64,000 nucleotides of DNA from Nocardia asteroides (GTDB lineage Bacteria; Actinomycetota; Actinomycetes; Mycobacteriales; Mycobacteriaceae): positions 620,001 through 684,000 of the forward strand of contig CP082844.1 of NCBI GenBank assembly GCA_019930625.1, in the 5' to 3' direction. Below, one piece after another: positions 28,401 through 37,076 of this stretch. Position 1 is the first letter of the stretch. Each line of letters starts with the position of its first letter. The position numbers and the translations under genes were made by a program. Below the pieces are notes generated by a model that searched no databases, had not been told where the DNA came from, and saw nothing but the letters and a program-made list of their open reading frames with translations.

Positions 28401-28954
28401 CGCGCGTTGCGCGGGAACAGCACGGGAATGTTCATCGCCGCCAGCGAGCGCTCGCTCACCGCGGGCACAGTGGAGGACTTCGCCGCCGGATCGTCGCCGA
28501 CCAGCAACAGGACGCCGCCGCGCGGATTCGCGCCGTACATGTTGGCGTGGCGAAGGGCATCGGTCGCGCGGTCCAGGCCTGGGCCTTTGCCGTACCAGAC
28601 ACCGACGACGCCGTCGTGTGTCGCGGTGCCCGCGGGCAGATCCGCCTGACTCCCCCAGACGGAGGTCGCGGCCAGTTCCTCGTTCAGCCCCGGAACGAAA
28701 GCGATGTCGTGCTCAGCGAGGACATCCGGCATTCCGGACAGCATCTTGTCGACGCCGCCGAGCGGACTGCCCTGGTACCCGGAGACGAACGTGCCGACCC
28801 GCCGGCCCGCTCGGAGATCACGGACGTGCTGCTCGACCAATTGTCGCGCGATGGCCTGGACGCCGGTGAGCACCACGGTGTCCGAGCCGACGCGGTAACG
28901 GTCGGCGAGGTCGTAGGAAGCTGCGATCAGGTCGCGGTCAGCGAGCTCGGTCAT
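25481..28954 (-). CDS. Indolepyruvate ferredoxin oxidoreductase, fused alpha-beta form
   Basis: A 1157-residue TPP-dependent oxidoreductase that decarboxylates aryl- or branched-chain 2-oxoacids to acyl-CoA with transfer of electrons to ferredoxin. In order: a pyrimidine-binding domain (SGYQGSPLGGVDKML, NEELAATSVWG), a TPP domain with GIGCHTLV and the cofactor loop GGEGSQWIGQAP, a ferredoxin-like segment with clustered Cys (CEGCGDCGVRSNC, then CNTDYSCLDGDCPSF), and a gamma-type catalytic domain (AGIGGTGIVTVNQVLATAA, MSQKAGPVVSHLRF). The C-terminal ~250 residues are the extra domain of actinobacterial and proteobacterial single-chain forms. The start MTELADRD (28954) is preceded by GGTGGA. Ferredoxin is not encoded nearby. 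Confidence 0.95.
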   Translation of the reverse strand: MTELADRDLIAASYDLADRYRVGSDTVVLTGVQAIARQLVEQHVRDLRAGRRVGTFVSGYQGSPLGGVDKMLSGMPDVLAEHDIAFVPGLNEELAATSVWGSQADLPAGTATHDGVVGVWYGKGPGLDRATDALRHANMYGANPRGGVLLLVGDDPAAKSSTVPAVSERSLAAMNIPVLFPRNAREIITMGLHGVALSRASGCLVALKIVADVADGAWTVDGSVGDIDIVVPEIDWDGRPFRYRQRPMGAPADSLLAEADLYGPRWELVRAYSTRNGLDVIEVDPARATIGIAATGTTFDAVRQALIDLGADDDALREAGIRLLRIGMPYPVAPERVREFATGLTRLIVVEDKTAFIETQIRDILYGVPAAPEIVGKRDGAGRPLFGTDGELTSGRIAAPLRRVLDGHVEMKRPLPQPLSLSVLPAKRTAYFCSGCPHNRSTAVPEGSLAGGGIGCHTLVTMSGRTDSKVTGLTQMGGEGSQWIGQAPFTDVPHLFQNIGDGTYFHSGQLAVQACVAAGVNITFKLLHNDVVAMTGAQHAEGALTVPMLTHKLSIEGVRRIIVCADEPERYRKRDLAPGTLLWHRDRLDEAQRALREVPGVTVLIYDQHCAADARRQRKRGTLPVRRTRVVINEAVCEGCGDCGVRSNCLSVQPVDTEFGRKTRIDQTSCNTDYSCLDGDCPSFVTVELPDPAERERREEVRREQPPRLPDLAHEPPTTTQNVFLAGIGGTGIVTVNQVLATAAMRAGYEVASLDQIGMSQKAGPVVSHLRFAVDALEPANRLAPASADCLVAFDLLTATDTKNLAYGSAATTVSVASTSRTPTGDMVYDKSVGHPDEAMLLERLAKVSRSVRSFDALAAAQALFGNTAAANFLLVGAAYQSGGLRLPRTAIEEAIEINGVAVDANLAAFRWGRVAIARPEEFAAATARRVAGPASPAAPADLFDGLTATGETRRLVALRATELIGFQSVAVARDYVRTMQRIWDAERRVTDSTAFSEQVARGLYKFTAYKDEYEVARRLTDPAFLAEVAAQVPDGANLTYRLHPPILRAMGREKKIGMRPGSHFALRLLAKGKRLRGTKFDPFGYAHVRRVERELLAHYTAMVTDLADTLELAGYDRAVRAASLADVVRGYEDVKLANVAVYAERLRELGIEPPRC

Positions 28955-29048
28955 ACAGATCCACCCGTCCACACGGCGCCGATCCGGCGCCTACCTCGTT
29001 GAGCACTTGTTGCCGATATCGTGTCCTCGATAATCTGAACGCACAACC

Positions 29049-29078
29049 TTGGGCAATTTGATTGAGCAATGTGCCCAA
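29049..29078. promoter_or_regulatory. Inverted repeat in AT-rich divergent intergenic region
   Basis: TTGGGCAATTTG (29049-29060) and CAATGTGCCCAA (29067-29078) form a 12-nt dyad with 10 matches and a 6-nt spacer. A further half-site-like ATGGGCA lies at 29094-29100, and a TTGACA hexamer (-35-like) at 29083-29088 points toward the small lipoprotein gene. The region 28955-29160 is unusually AT-rich for the window. It probably controls the oxidoreductase gene and/or the lipoprotein gene (inference). Confidence 0.45.
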
Positions 29079-29235
29079 TTATTGACAGCAGGAATGGGCA
29101 CAACCTAAGCACAGTGCGAGGTCCGTGTGACGGTGCACACAAAAGCACGCTTACGTCACGGACGCGGCGATGCGAGCCCGTGCCACACCGCCGCACTTCC
29201 GCCGCACCTCCAGCCACCTGTGTGAAGGTGGGTAG

Positions 29236-29706
29236 ATGGCAATGCTCAGGAGGAGCACGGCGCTCGTCGCCGCCCTCGCGTTCGGAGCGCTGACCGCGTG
29301 CGGGCAGCAGGCGGCCCCGTCCGCGCCCGAGCAGGCCGCGGGAGCGGCGGCCGGGACGCGCGCCGAACCGGGCCCCCGCGGATACGCGGGCGGAACGATG
29401 ATCGTCATCCCGCATGCCCCGGACCTGGAACCCAGTTCGGCGATGCCCTTCTCCGAGTACGACATCGAAGACGGTACGGACAAGCTCGCGATCCACATCC
29501 CGGGCCCGGTCGGCTGCCCGAGCATCGGCTTCACCGCGCGCGTGGAGGAATCGGCCGACCGGGTGAGCGTGCGGCTGATCCGCGGCCTGCATCGCGGGAT
29601 GCCGCCGTGCCAGGGCGCGAACCCGGAGCAGAAGCGCGAGTACGGCGTGGTGGTCGTCGACTTGGAACGTCCGCTGGGCGATCGGACCGTGCTCAGCTTC
29701 GCCTGA
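29236..29706 (+). CDS. Small lipoprotein, function unknown
   Basis: A 156-residue protein with a typical lipoprotein signal peptide: basic MAMLRRST, a hydrophobic core VAALAFGA, and lipobox LTAC with Cys22. An Ala/Pro-rich linker of about 30 residues is followed by a compact domain with two cysteines (GCPSIGF and PPCQGAN) that could form a disulfide, and strands such as RVSVRLIRGL and EYGVVVVDLERPLG. I do not recognise the family. ATG 29236 follows AAGGTGGG; ATG 29242 is an equally plausible start. It is divergent from the oxidoreductase gene. Confidence 0.8.
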   Translation: MAMLRRSTALVAALAFGALTACGQQAAPSAPEQAAGAAAGTRAEPGPRGYAGGTMIVIPHAPDLEPSSAMPFSEYDIEDGTDKLAIHIPGPVGCPSIGFTARVEESADRVSVRLIRGLHRGMPPCQGANPEQKREYGVVVVDLERPLGDRTVLSFA

Positions 29707-30069
29707 TCCGCGCGAGGCGACGGCGGCTCGGTGGACGGCCTGCAGGCCACCTCCCATAGTGATCTGGTTGAATGGCAAACCATCGGCATTGTGACTTGTC
29801 CGGTTCGCCTGATCCGGTGCGGCACCGCGATCGATGGGGCGCTATCTTCGCAGCGGATGGTGCCGCCTTCGCGGCTACCGGCGGTCCCGGAGTCGAAGGA
29901 GGTGCGCCAGTCGCCGCGATCGGCTCGAGGGTCGCCGCAGCGGCGGTTCCTTCTGCTCTGTACCGCAGTGAACGTGGTTCGCTGCGGCTCTCCGTGTAGT
30001 GCCGGTCCGTCCGAAACACCGACGCCGCGGCGCGGTGGGACGGTGACGGCTGACTTTCGAAGGAAACCC
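29707..30069. other. Intergenic stretch without a recognised gene
   Basis: A 363-bp gap between the small lipoprotein and the lipase. An open frame continues through it in the lipase frame, but its content is low in protein character and the lipase has a good SD and signal peptide at 30070. I see no tRNA, strong hairpin or repeat. It presumably carries the lipase promoter, which I could not place. Confidence 0.5.
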
Positions 30070-31257
30070 GTGTCCAGAGTTCCATTCCGGATTGCGATCT
30101 TGCTGGTGAGCATCGTCTCGCTCGGCCTGCTGGGCCTGCCAGCTACGGCCCAGCCGCTTTATCCCACCCCCGATCCCGACCTGTTCTTCAACGCGCCGTC
30201 CCACCTGGCGGACCTCGCGCCCGGCGACGTCGTGCGTACGCGCAGGATCGACACCGGCCCGTATGTGGGAACCGAGGGCTGGCAAGTCGCCTTCCGCTCC
30301 ACCAACTCCCAGGGCAAGCCCGTCATGGGCGTCACGACGGTGCTGCTGCCGATCGGGGTGAAGAATCCGCCGCTGGTCTCCTACCAGGCGCTGATCAATT
30401 CCCTCGGCACCCAATGCAATCCCTCGCGGTCGCTGTTCAACGGCGAGTTGCAGGACGCGGTCGGCGCGATGCTGCCCATCGGACGCGGATGGGCCATCTC
30501 GCTGCCCGACTATCTGGGTCCCACCTCCGCGTACGGCGCCGCGCGACTGGGCGGCATGATGACCCTCGACAGTGTGCGGGCCGTCCGCAAGGTCGCCGAA
30601 CTCGGTCTGTCCGACTCCCCCGCCGCCATCGCGGGCTACTCCGGCGGCGGCATGGCCACCGCGTGGGCCGCCGCGCTGCAACCCACCTACGCGCCGGAAC
30701 TGAAGCTCGCCGCCGCCGTGGCGGGCGGCATCCCCGCCGACCTCGAGGAGATGGCGCTCGCGCTCGGCTTCGACCCGCATCCCGGATTCGGCTTGGCCTT
30801 CGCCGCCGCCATGGGACTGGAGCGGGAGTACCCGGACCGGCTGCCGATCTCCGACCAGCTCAACGAGAACGGTTTGTGGTTCCGGGAATTCACCCACGAC
30901 GCGTGCCGGCGGTTCCTGCTCTTCCACGGCGCCTTCCGCAGCGCGGAGCAGATGGCGGCGTCCAGAAGCCTGATGGACAGCCCCGAGGCGCGAGCGGTTC
31001 TGCGGGAGAACAGCTTGCGGCACTTCGAGGGCGTGCCGACCGTGCCGACCTTCCTCTGGCAAGGCCGCTTCGATACGCTCACCTTCTACGGGCCCGTCGC
31101 CGAGGTCGCCGACCGGTATTGCAGGGCGGGCGCGCCGGTGGACTTCCACACCGTCGACATCTCCGAGCACATGACCGCGGCGGTCGCCGGATTCGCCGAC
31201 GCGTGGAACTACGTGGAGGCCAGGTTCCGCGGCGAACCCGCACCGACCGACTGCTGA
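30070..31257 (+). CDS. Secreted lipase (LIP/secretory-lipase family)
   Basis: A 395-residue secreted alpha/beta hydrolase. The GTG start has AAGGA at 5 nt spacing and opens a signal peptide (FRIAILLVSIVSLGLLGLPATAQP) with likely cleavage after ATA. The nucleophile elbow is AIAGYSGGGMATAWAA; a late Asp (WQGRFDTLTFYGP) and a His (TVDISEHMTA) complete the expected triad. The order of motifs and the early block VSYQALINSLGTQCNPS fit the secretory lipase family (LIP) common in mycolic-acid bacteria, acting on triacylglycerols or esters outside the cell. A strong hairpin lies 12 nt after the stop. Confidence 0.92.
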   Translation: MSRVPFRIAILLVSIVSLGLLGLPATAQPLYPTPDPDLFFNAPSHLADLAPGDVVRTRRIDTGPYVGTEGWQVAFRSTNSQGKPVMGVTTVLLPIGVKNPPLVSYQALINSLGTQCNPSRSLFNGELQDAVGAMLPIGRGWAISLPDYLGPTSAYGAARLGGMMTLDSVRAVRKVAELGLSDSPAAIAGYSGGGMATAWAAALQPTYAPELKLAAAVAGGIPADLEEMALALGFDPHPGFGLAFAAAMGLEREYPDRLPISDQLNENGLWFREFTHDACRRFLLFHGAFRSAEQMAASRSLMDSPEARAVLRENSLRHFEGVPTVPTFLWQGRFDTLTFYGPVAEVADRYCRAGAPVDFHTVDISEHMTAAVAGFADAWNYVEARFRGEPAPTDC

Positions 31258-31269
31258 ATCATTCGCACA

Positions 31270-31298
31270 GCGGCTCGGGAGATATTCTCCCGGGCCGC
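31270..31298 (+). terminator. Hairpin after the lipase gene
   Basis: GCGGCTCGGGAGA pairs with TCTCCCGGGCCGC around a 3-nt TAT loop: 13 bp with one wobble. It starts 12 nt after the lipase stop and precedes the convergent histidine phosphatase gene. No long T-run follows. Confidence 0.65.
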
Positions 31299-31404
31299 TT
31301 CACCCCACGGTGCCACCGCAGCCGATGTCCAGGCCGCGCCGCCGCGGCCCAGGCTCCCCGACTGCCACCGGTTCGGTCGATCGGTGTGCGAGCAGGACCG
31401 CGCG

Positions 31405-31974
31405 TCAGGCCGTGAAGTGCAACGTCCATTCGCCGCGATAGTGCAGGCGGGTCACGCTGCCGGGCGGAACATCGATGCGCCAGAACGATTTGGGCGGGGC
31501 GTCCAGCGTCACCAGCAGCGCGGCCCGGACGACAGCCGGGTGGGTCACCGCGATCGTGGACACCGATTGCGCGGCTATCTCGGCCATCCAGAGCCTGGTC
31601 CGTTCGATCACGTCCACCACGGACTCGCCACCGTGCCCGCGGAAAGTGGGGTCGGTCAGCCAGGCGTACAGCTGGTCCTGGGGCACCGACATCAGTTCGC
31701 CGCCACGCCAGGCGCCCGCGTCCAGGTCGCGCAGCCGGTTGTCCTCCTCGCCGGGCAATCCCAGCAGCGCGGCGGTCTCCACCGTCCGGCGCTCCGGCCC
31801 GGTGAGCACCCGCGGGGCGGTGAGCGGACCGCATCCGACGACCGCCCGCCTGCCCGCTTCGGTGAGCGATTCGTCCACCGGGAAACGTGCTTTTCGCATC
31901 GCCTCGGTCATCCCATGGCTGACCAGGTCGAGTCTGAGCACTTTTTGCACCTGTGGAAGCGTACGGCCCGGCAT
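31405..31974 (-). CDS. Histidine-phosphatase-family protein with RHG motif changed to SHG
   Basis: A 189-residue member of the histidine phosphatase (phosphoglycerate-mutase-like) fold. The N-terminal catalytic motif, normally RHG, reads DLVSHGMTEAMR: His20 is kept but the phosphate-binding Arg is Ser19. Other landmarks are present: GPERRTVETAALLG, the acidic RDLDAGAWRGGEL region, and the second histidine in AVTHPAVVRAALL. Small actinobacterial proteins with this modified motif occur and are of unknown substrate (from memory). ATG 31974 is assumed; GTG codons at 31950 and 31941 are alternatives. It is divergent from lhr, with 83 bp between. Confidence 0.8.
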   Translation of the reverse strand: MPGRTLPQVQKVLRLDLVSHGMTEAMRKARFPVDESLTEAGRRAVVGCGPLTAPRVLTGPERRTVETAALLGLPGEEDNRLRDLDAGAWRGGELMSVPQDQLYAWLTDPTFRGHGGESVVDVIERTRLWMAEIAAQSVSTIAVTHPAVVRAALLVTLDAPPKSFWRIDVPPGSVTRLHYRGEWTLHFTA

Positions 31975-32057
31975 GGTCGGACGTTGTTCGATTGCTCGTG
32001 CTTCGCCCGCGAGGCGGTACGAGCGTGCTTGTCGGTGGGCCGGTGCACACTGAATTC

Positions 32058-35000
32058 ATGCCCCAGTTCTCCCGCGCCACCCAGGAGTGGTTCGACGGCG
32101 CGTTCCCCGCGCCGACGTCCGCGCAGCTGGGGGCGTGGCAGGCGATCGCGGCGGGCGAGCACACGCTGGTCGTCGCGCCCACCGGATCCGGCAAGACGCT
32201 CTCGGCGTTCCTGTGGGCGATAGACCAGCTGGCCACCCGGGAGCAGCGGCCCGAGCGGGCAGGCACCTCCGTGCTGTACGTGTCCCCGCTGAAGGCCCTC
32301 GCCGTGGACGTGGAACGCAATCTGCGAGCGCCGCTGGTCGGCGTCACGCAGACCGCCGAGCGCCTGGGCCTGCGGCCGCCGGAGATCACCGTCGGGGTCC
32401 GTTCCGGCGACACCAGCTCCTCCGATCGGCGGTCCATGCTGCGCACCCCGCCGGACATCTTGATCACCACGCCGGAGTCGCTGTTCCTCATGCTCACCTC
32501 GTCGGCCCGGGACACGCTGTGCGAGGTGAACACGGTGATCGTGGACGAGGTGCACGCGATCGCCGGTTCCAAGCGCGGTTCGCACCTGGCGTTGTCACTG
32601 GCCCGGCTCGACTTGCTGACCGAGCGGCCCGCGCAGCGCATCGGGCTGTCGGCGACCGTGCGGCCACCGGAGGAAGTCGGACGGTTCCTGGTGGGCAACG
32701 CGCCGATCACGGTGGTCGCTCCGCCCGCGCCGAAGACGTTCGACCTGTCGGTTCGGGTGCCGGTGGCGGACATGACCGAACCGGGCGACTCCGACCAGCC
32801 GGGATCCATCTGGCCGCACGTGGACGAGGCGATCGTCGAGCTCGTGCTCGAGCACCGGTCCTCGATCGTGTTCGCGAATTCCCGCAGGCTGGCCGAGCGC
32901 CTCACCGCCCGGCTGAACGAGGCCTACGCGGCGCGGCTCGGCGAGCCGGTGGAGACCGAGCACAAGCCGCCCGCGCAGCTCGGCGCGTCCACCGAGGTGA
33001 TCCACGGCGCCGGGTCCCTGCTGGCGCGAGCCCACCACGGCTCGGTCAGCAAGGAGCAGCGGGCGCTGATCGAAGACGATCTCAAGAGCGGGCGGCTGCG
33101 CTGCGTCGTCGCTACGAGCAGCTTGGAACTCGGCATCGACATGGGCGCGGTCGACTTGGTGGTCCAGGTGGAAGCGCCGCCCTCGGTAGCGAGTGGATTG
33201 CAGCGGATCGGACGGGCCGGGCATCAGGTCGGCGAGATCTCGCGCGGGGTGATCTTCCCGAAGCACCGCACCGATGTCATCCACTGCGCGGTGGCGTCGC
33301 AGCGGATGACATCGGGGCAGATCGAGGCGATCCAGATCCCGGCACACCCGCTGGACATCCTCGCCCAGCAGACCGTCGCCGCGTGTGCGCTGGATTCGCT
33401 GGATGTCGACGCGTGGTTCGAGGTTGTGCGGGGCACCGGAAGTTACGCATCGCTGCCGCGCTCGGCCTATGAGTCGGTGCTGGATCTGCTTTCCGGGCGC
33501 TATCCCTCCGACGAGTTCGCCGAGTTGCGTCCCCGCCTGGTCTGGGATCGCGACGCCGGGACGCTCACCGGACGTCCCGGCGCGCAACGCCTGGCCGTGA
33601 CCTCGGGCGGCGCGATTCCCGATCGCGGCATGTTCGCGGTGTACATGGTGGGTGAGAAAGCCTCCCGGGTCGGCGAACTCGATGAGGAGATGGTCTACGA
33701 GTCCCGGGTCGGCGACGTGTTCGCGCTCGGGGCGACGAGCTGGCGGATCGAGGAGATCACCTTCGACCGGGTGCTGGTGACGCCCGCGTTCGGGCAGCCG
33801 GGCCGGTTGCCGTTCTGGCACGGCGACGGCCTCGGGCGGCCTGCCGAACTAGGCGCGGCGCTCGGCGAGTTCGTGCGCACGGTCGCCCAGGAGCGTGCCG
33901 TCGAACCGGACGTTCCGAAGAGAAAGACTTCGCGGCGCGGCGGCGTTTCATCATCGAGCCCGGCGAAATCGTCGCGGGCGACGGCGCGGCCGGAGCACGA
34001 CGGCGGCGGCCCGGACATGCCGCGTGCGGCGCGGGGCGAACTGAGCGCGTCCGCCGCCGATCCGATGCCGGAGGGCGTCGCGCGGATCATCGGCTCGGCG
34101 GGCCTCGACGACAACGCGACCGCGAACCTGCTCACGCTGCTGGACGAACAGCGCACCGCGACCGGGCACCTGCCCACCGACCGCACCCTGGTGGTGGAGC
34201 GGTTCCGCGACGAACTCGGCGACTGGCGGCTGGTGTTGCACTCGCCTTACGGCCTTCCGGTGCACGCCCCCTGGGCGCTGGCCATCGGGGCCCGGTTGCG
34301 CGAACGCTACGGCGTGGACGCCGCGCCGAACGCCTCCGACGACGGCATCGTCGTGCGACTGCCCGACACCACCGACGATCCGCCCGGCGCCGAACTGTTC
34401 GTCTTCGAGTCCGACGAGATCGACGAGATCGTCACCGAACAGGTCGGCGGCTCGGCGCTGTTCGCCTCCCGGTTCCGCGAATGCGCCGCGCGCGCACTGC
34501 TGCTGCCGCGTCGCGACCCGGGCAAGCGAGCCCCGCTGTGGCAGCAGCGACAGCGTTCGGCCCAGCTGCTGGACGTGGCGCGCAAATTCCCCGAGTTCCC
34601 GATCCTGTTGGAGACGGTGCGCGAATGCCTGCGGGACGTCTACGACCTGCCGTCCCTGCGCGATCTGCTCGGCCGGGTGGGGCGGCGTCAGGTGCGGCTG
34701 GTCGAGGTGGAGACGGCGACGCCGTCACCGTTCGCGAACGCCCTGCTGTTCGACTACATCGGGCAGTTCATGTACGACGGCGACAGCCCGCTGGCCGAGC
34801 GCCGCGCCGCCGCGCTCTCGCTCGACTCCGGGCTGCTGGCCGAACTGCTCGGCCGGGTCGAGCTGCGCGAACTGCTCGACGCCGCGGTCATCGAGCAGAC
34901 CGAACGGGAACTGCAACGCCTCACCCCCGAGCGGCACGCACCCGACGCCGAGGGCTTGGCTGATCTGCTGCGGCTGCTCGGGCCGCTCACCGCCGCCGAA

Positions 35001-36986
35001 GCCGCCGAACGCTGTGACGAGGACCCCACCGCTTGGTTCGGCAGCCTCGTGGCCGCACGGCGGGCGCTGGAGGTCTCCTTCGCGGGACGCGCCTGGTGGG
35101 TCGCGGTGGAGGACGCGGCCCGGTTGCGGGACGCGCTGGGGGTTCCGCTGCCGATCGGCACGCCGTCGGCGTTCATCGAGCCGGTATCCGATCCGCTCGG
35201 CGATCTGGTCGGCCGCTACGCCCGTACGCACGGCCCGTTCGGCACGGATGCGGTGGCGGCGCGGTTCGGACTCGGCACCGCGGTGGCTGCCACCGCCCTG
35301 CACCGGCTCGTCAGCGAAAAGCGCGTGGTGGAAGGCGAGTTCACGCCTTCGGCCGCCGGGTCGGAATGGTGTGACGCTCAGGTGCTACGCCGGCTGCGCC
35401 GCCGCTCACTCGCCGCGGCCAGGCACGAGGTGGAGCCGGTCTCGACCGCCGCGTTCGGACGCTTCCTCCCGTCCTGGCAGCACATCGGCAGCCGCGAACT
35501 GCGCGGCGTCGAGGGCGTGGCGGCCGTCGTGGAACAGCTCGCGGGCGTGCCGATCCCGGCATCGGCCTGGGAATCGCTGGTGCTGCCCGCGCGGGTGCCC
35601 GACTACACCCCCGCCATGCTGGACGAACTCATGGCGACCGGCGAGGTGATCTGGTCCGGCCACGGCGCCATCACCGCCAAGGACGGCTGGATCGCTCTGC
35701 ACTTGGCCGAGCAGGCGCCGTTCACCCTCGCGCCGCCGGACGATATCGATCTCACGGACCTACAGTCGCGCCTGCTCGCCGCCATGGGCGCGACTTTCGT
35801 ACCGTGGACGCCGCTCGATCCCGCGCCGACCCGGCCGGATCGAGCACCGGTGCCGCTGGACGAGCCGGATCCGCCGCCGGGCAGTGCGGTCGACGGCGAC
35901 GGCCACCGAGATCAGCAGTCGACCGGGCCGCGCAAAGGAGCGGGCGGTGCCGCCCTCCCGAACGGCGCCGAAGTGCCTGCCGTCTCGGAATACGCAGCCC
36001 ACGATGGACTTTCGGTCTCCGATGCACACGCCGCGCGACTGATACCGGTGCCGCAGGGCGGCGGCGCGTACTTCTTCCGGCAGCTCTCGGACGCCACCGG
36101 CCTGCTCGACGACGCCGCGGGGGCCTCCGCACTGTGGGAATTGGCCTGGGCCGGTATGGTTTCCGGTGACACGTTCGCGCCGGTCCGGGCGCTGCTGTCC
36201 GGCACGACGCGGACCACCACGGCACACCGCACCCCCCGACGCGCGCCCCGGGGCCGGGCCTACCTGCCCCGCCCGAGCATGCCGACCCGTTCCGGTCCGC
36301 CCTCGGTCGCCGGGCGATGGTCGCTGCTGCCGGAGCGGGTCTCGGACAACACGGTGCGCGCACACGCGACCGCGGATCTGCTCCTGGAGCGGTACGGCGT
36401 GCTGACCAGGGGATCGGTGCAGAACGAGGGGGTGCCCGGCGGGTTCGCGCTGATGTACCGGGTGCTGACCGAATTCGAGGACCGCGGCCGCTGCCGTCGC
36501 GGCTATTTCGTCGACTCCCTCGGCGGCGCGCAGTTCTCCACCACCGACGTGGTCGATCGGCTGCGGTCCTTCGACGCCGAACGCGCCCGTCCCGAGTCCA
36601 GGCAGCCGACCGGCACGGTACTGGCGCTGGCCGCGTGCGATCCCGCGAACCCGTACGGCGCCGCGCTGGCTTGGCCGAAGAACGATGTCGAGGGCGGGCA
36701 CCGGCCCGGGCGCAAAGCCGGAGCGCTGGTGGTGCTCGTCGACGGCGAACTGGTCCTGTATCTGGAACGAGGCGGCAAGACCCTGCTCACCTTCACGGAG
36801 GACGCCGAAGCACGCCGTGGCGCCGCCGCGGCGCTCGCCGACCTGGTCCGTCTCCGCCGGGTGGACTCGCTGGTCATCGACCGGGTCAACGGTGACACCG
36901 TGCACGGCAACACCTTCGCCGGGTTCCTGACCGAAGCGGGCTTCTCCGCCACGCCGCGCGGACTCCGCCTCCGGAGCCGCCCGTGA
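32058..36986 (+). CDS. lhr: Lhr-type superfamily 2 DNA/RNA helicase
   Basis: A 1642-residue ATP-dependent 3'-5' helicase involved in DNA repair; M. tuberculosis Rv3296 is the homologue. The N-terminal helicase core has motif I APTGSGKTLSAFLWA, motif II VDEVHAI, motif III LSATVRPPEEV, and in RecA2 VATSSLELGIDMGAVDLVVQ and QRIGRAGH. Winged-helix and beta-barrel domains follow, with the large C-terminal Lhr-CTD. Two low-complexity insertions stand out, a Lys/Arg/Ser-rich one near residue 620 and a Pro/Asp/Gly-rich one near 1260. ATG 32058 (MPQFSRATQEWFDGAF) matches the usual N-terminus; an in-frame extension to 31953 lacks support. nei2 follows as in mycobacteria. Confidence 0.95.
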   Translation: MPQFSRATQEWFDGAFPAPTSAQLGAWQAIAAGEHTLVVAPTGSGKTLSAFLWAIDQLATREQRPERAGTSVLYVSPLKALAVDVERNLRAPLVGVTQTAERLGLRPPEITVGVRSGDTSSSDRRSMLRTPPDILITTPESLFLMLTSSARDTLCEVNTVIVDEVHAIAGSKRGSHLALSLARLDLLTERPAQRIGLSATVRPPEEVGRFLVGNAPITVVAPPAPKTFDLSVRVPVADMTEPGDSDQPGSIWPHVDEAIVELVLEHRSSIVFANSRRLAERLTARLNEAYAARLGEPVETEHKPPAQLGASTEVIHGAGSLLARAHHGSVSKEQRALIEDDLKSGRLRCVVATSSLELGIDMGAVDLVVQVEAPPSVASGLQRIGRAGHQVGEISRGVIFPKHRTDVIHCAVASQRMTSGQIEAIQIPAHPLDILAQQTVAACALDSLDVDAWFEVVRGTGSYASLPRSAYESVLDLLSGRYPSDEFAELRPRLVWDRDAGTLTGRPGAQRLAVTSGGAIPDRGMFAVYMVGEKASRVGELDEEMVYESRVGDVFALGATSWRIEEITFDRVLVTPAFGQPGRLPFWHGDGLGRPAELGAALGEFVRTVAQERAVEPDVPKRKTSRRGGVSSSSPAKSSRATARPEHDGGGPDMPRAARGELSASAADPMPEGVARIIGSAGLDDNATANLLTLLDEQRTATGHLPTDRTLVVERFRDELGDWRLVLHSPYGLPVHAPWALAIGARLRERYGVDAAPNASDDGIVVRLPDTTDDPPGAELFVFESDEIDEIVTEQVGGSALFASRFRECAARALLLPRRDPGKRAPLWQQRQRSAQLLDVARKFPEFPILLETVRECLRDVYDLPSLRDLLGRVGRRQVRLVEVETATPSPFANALLFDYIGQFMYDGDSPLAERRAAALSLDSGLLAELLGRVELRELLDAAVIEQTERELQRLTPERHAPDAEGLADLLRLLGPLTAAEAAERCDEDPTAWFGSLVAARRALEVSFAGRAWWVAVEDAARLRDALGVPLPIGTPSAFIEPVSDPLGDLVGRYARTHGPFGTDAVAARFGLGTAVAATALHRLVSEKRVVEGEFTPSAAGSEWCDAQVLRRLRRRSLAAARHEVEPVSTAAFGRFLPSWQHIGSRELRGVEGVAAVVEQLAGVPIPASAWESLVLPARVPDYTPAMLDELMATGEVIWSGHGAITAKDGWIALHLAEQAPFTLAPPDDIDLTDLQSRLLAAMGATFVPWTPLDPAPTRPDRAPVPLDEPDPPPGSAVDGDGHRDQQSTGPRKGAGGAALPNGAEVPAVSEYAAHDGLSVSDAHAARLIPVPQGGGAYFFRQLSDATGLLDDAAGASALWELAWAGMVSGDTFAPVRALLSGTTRTTTAHRTPRRAPRGRAYLPRPSMPTRSGPPSVAGRWSLLPERVSDNTVRAHATADLLLERYGVLTRGSVQNEGVPGGFALMYRVLTEFEDRGRCRRGYFVDSLGGAQFSTTDVVDRLRSFDAERARPESRQPTGTVLALAACDPANPYGAALAWPKNDVEGGHRPGRKAGALVVLVDGELVLYLERGGKTLLTFTEDAEARRGAAAALADLVRLRRVDSLVIDRVNGDTVHGNTFAGFLTEAGFSATPRGLRLRSRP

Positions 36987-37076
36987 GCGGACACCTCGGC
37001 GCTCGGGCAAGCCGGGATTCGGCTGACCTACCGCGAAATCGGGCCTCCGAGGCCACCACCGAATCGGGACGGCCGT

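Noticed and set aside
26369..29002. 877-codon open frame opposite the indolepyruvate oxidoreductase gene
   Set aside because: It is a long antisense frame typical of GC-rich DNA; the opposite strand has clear TPP, Fe-S and catalytic motifs.
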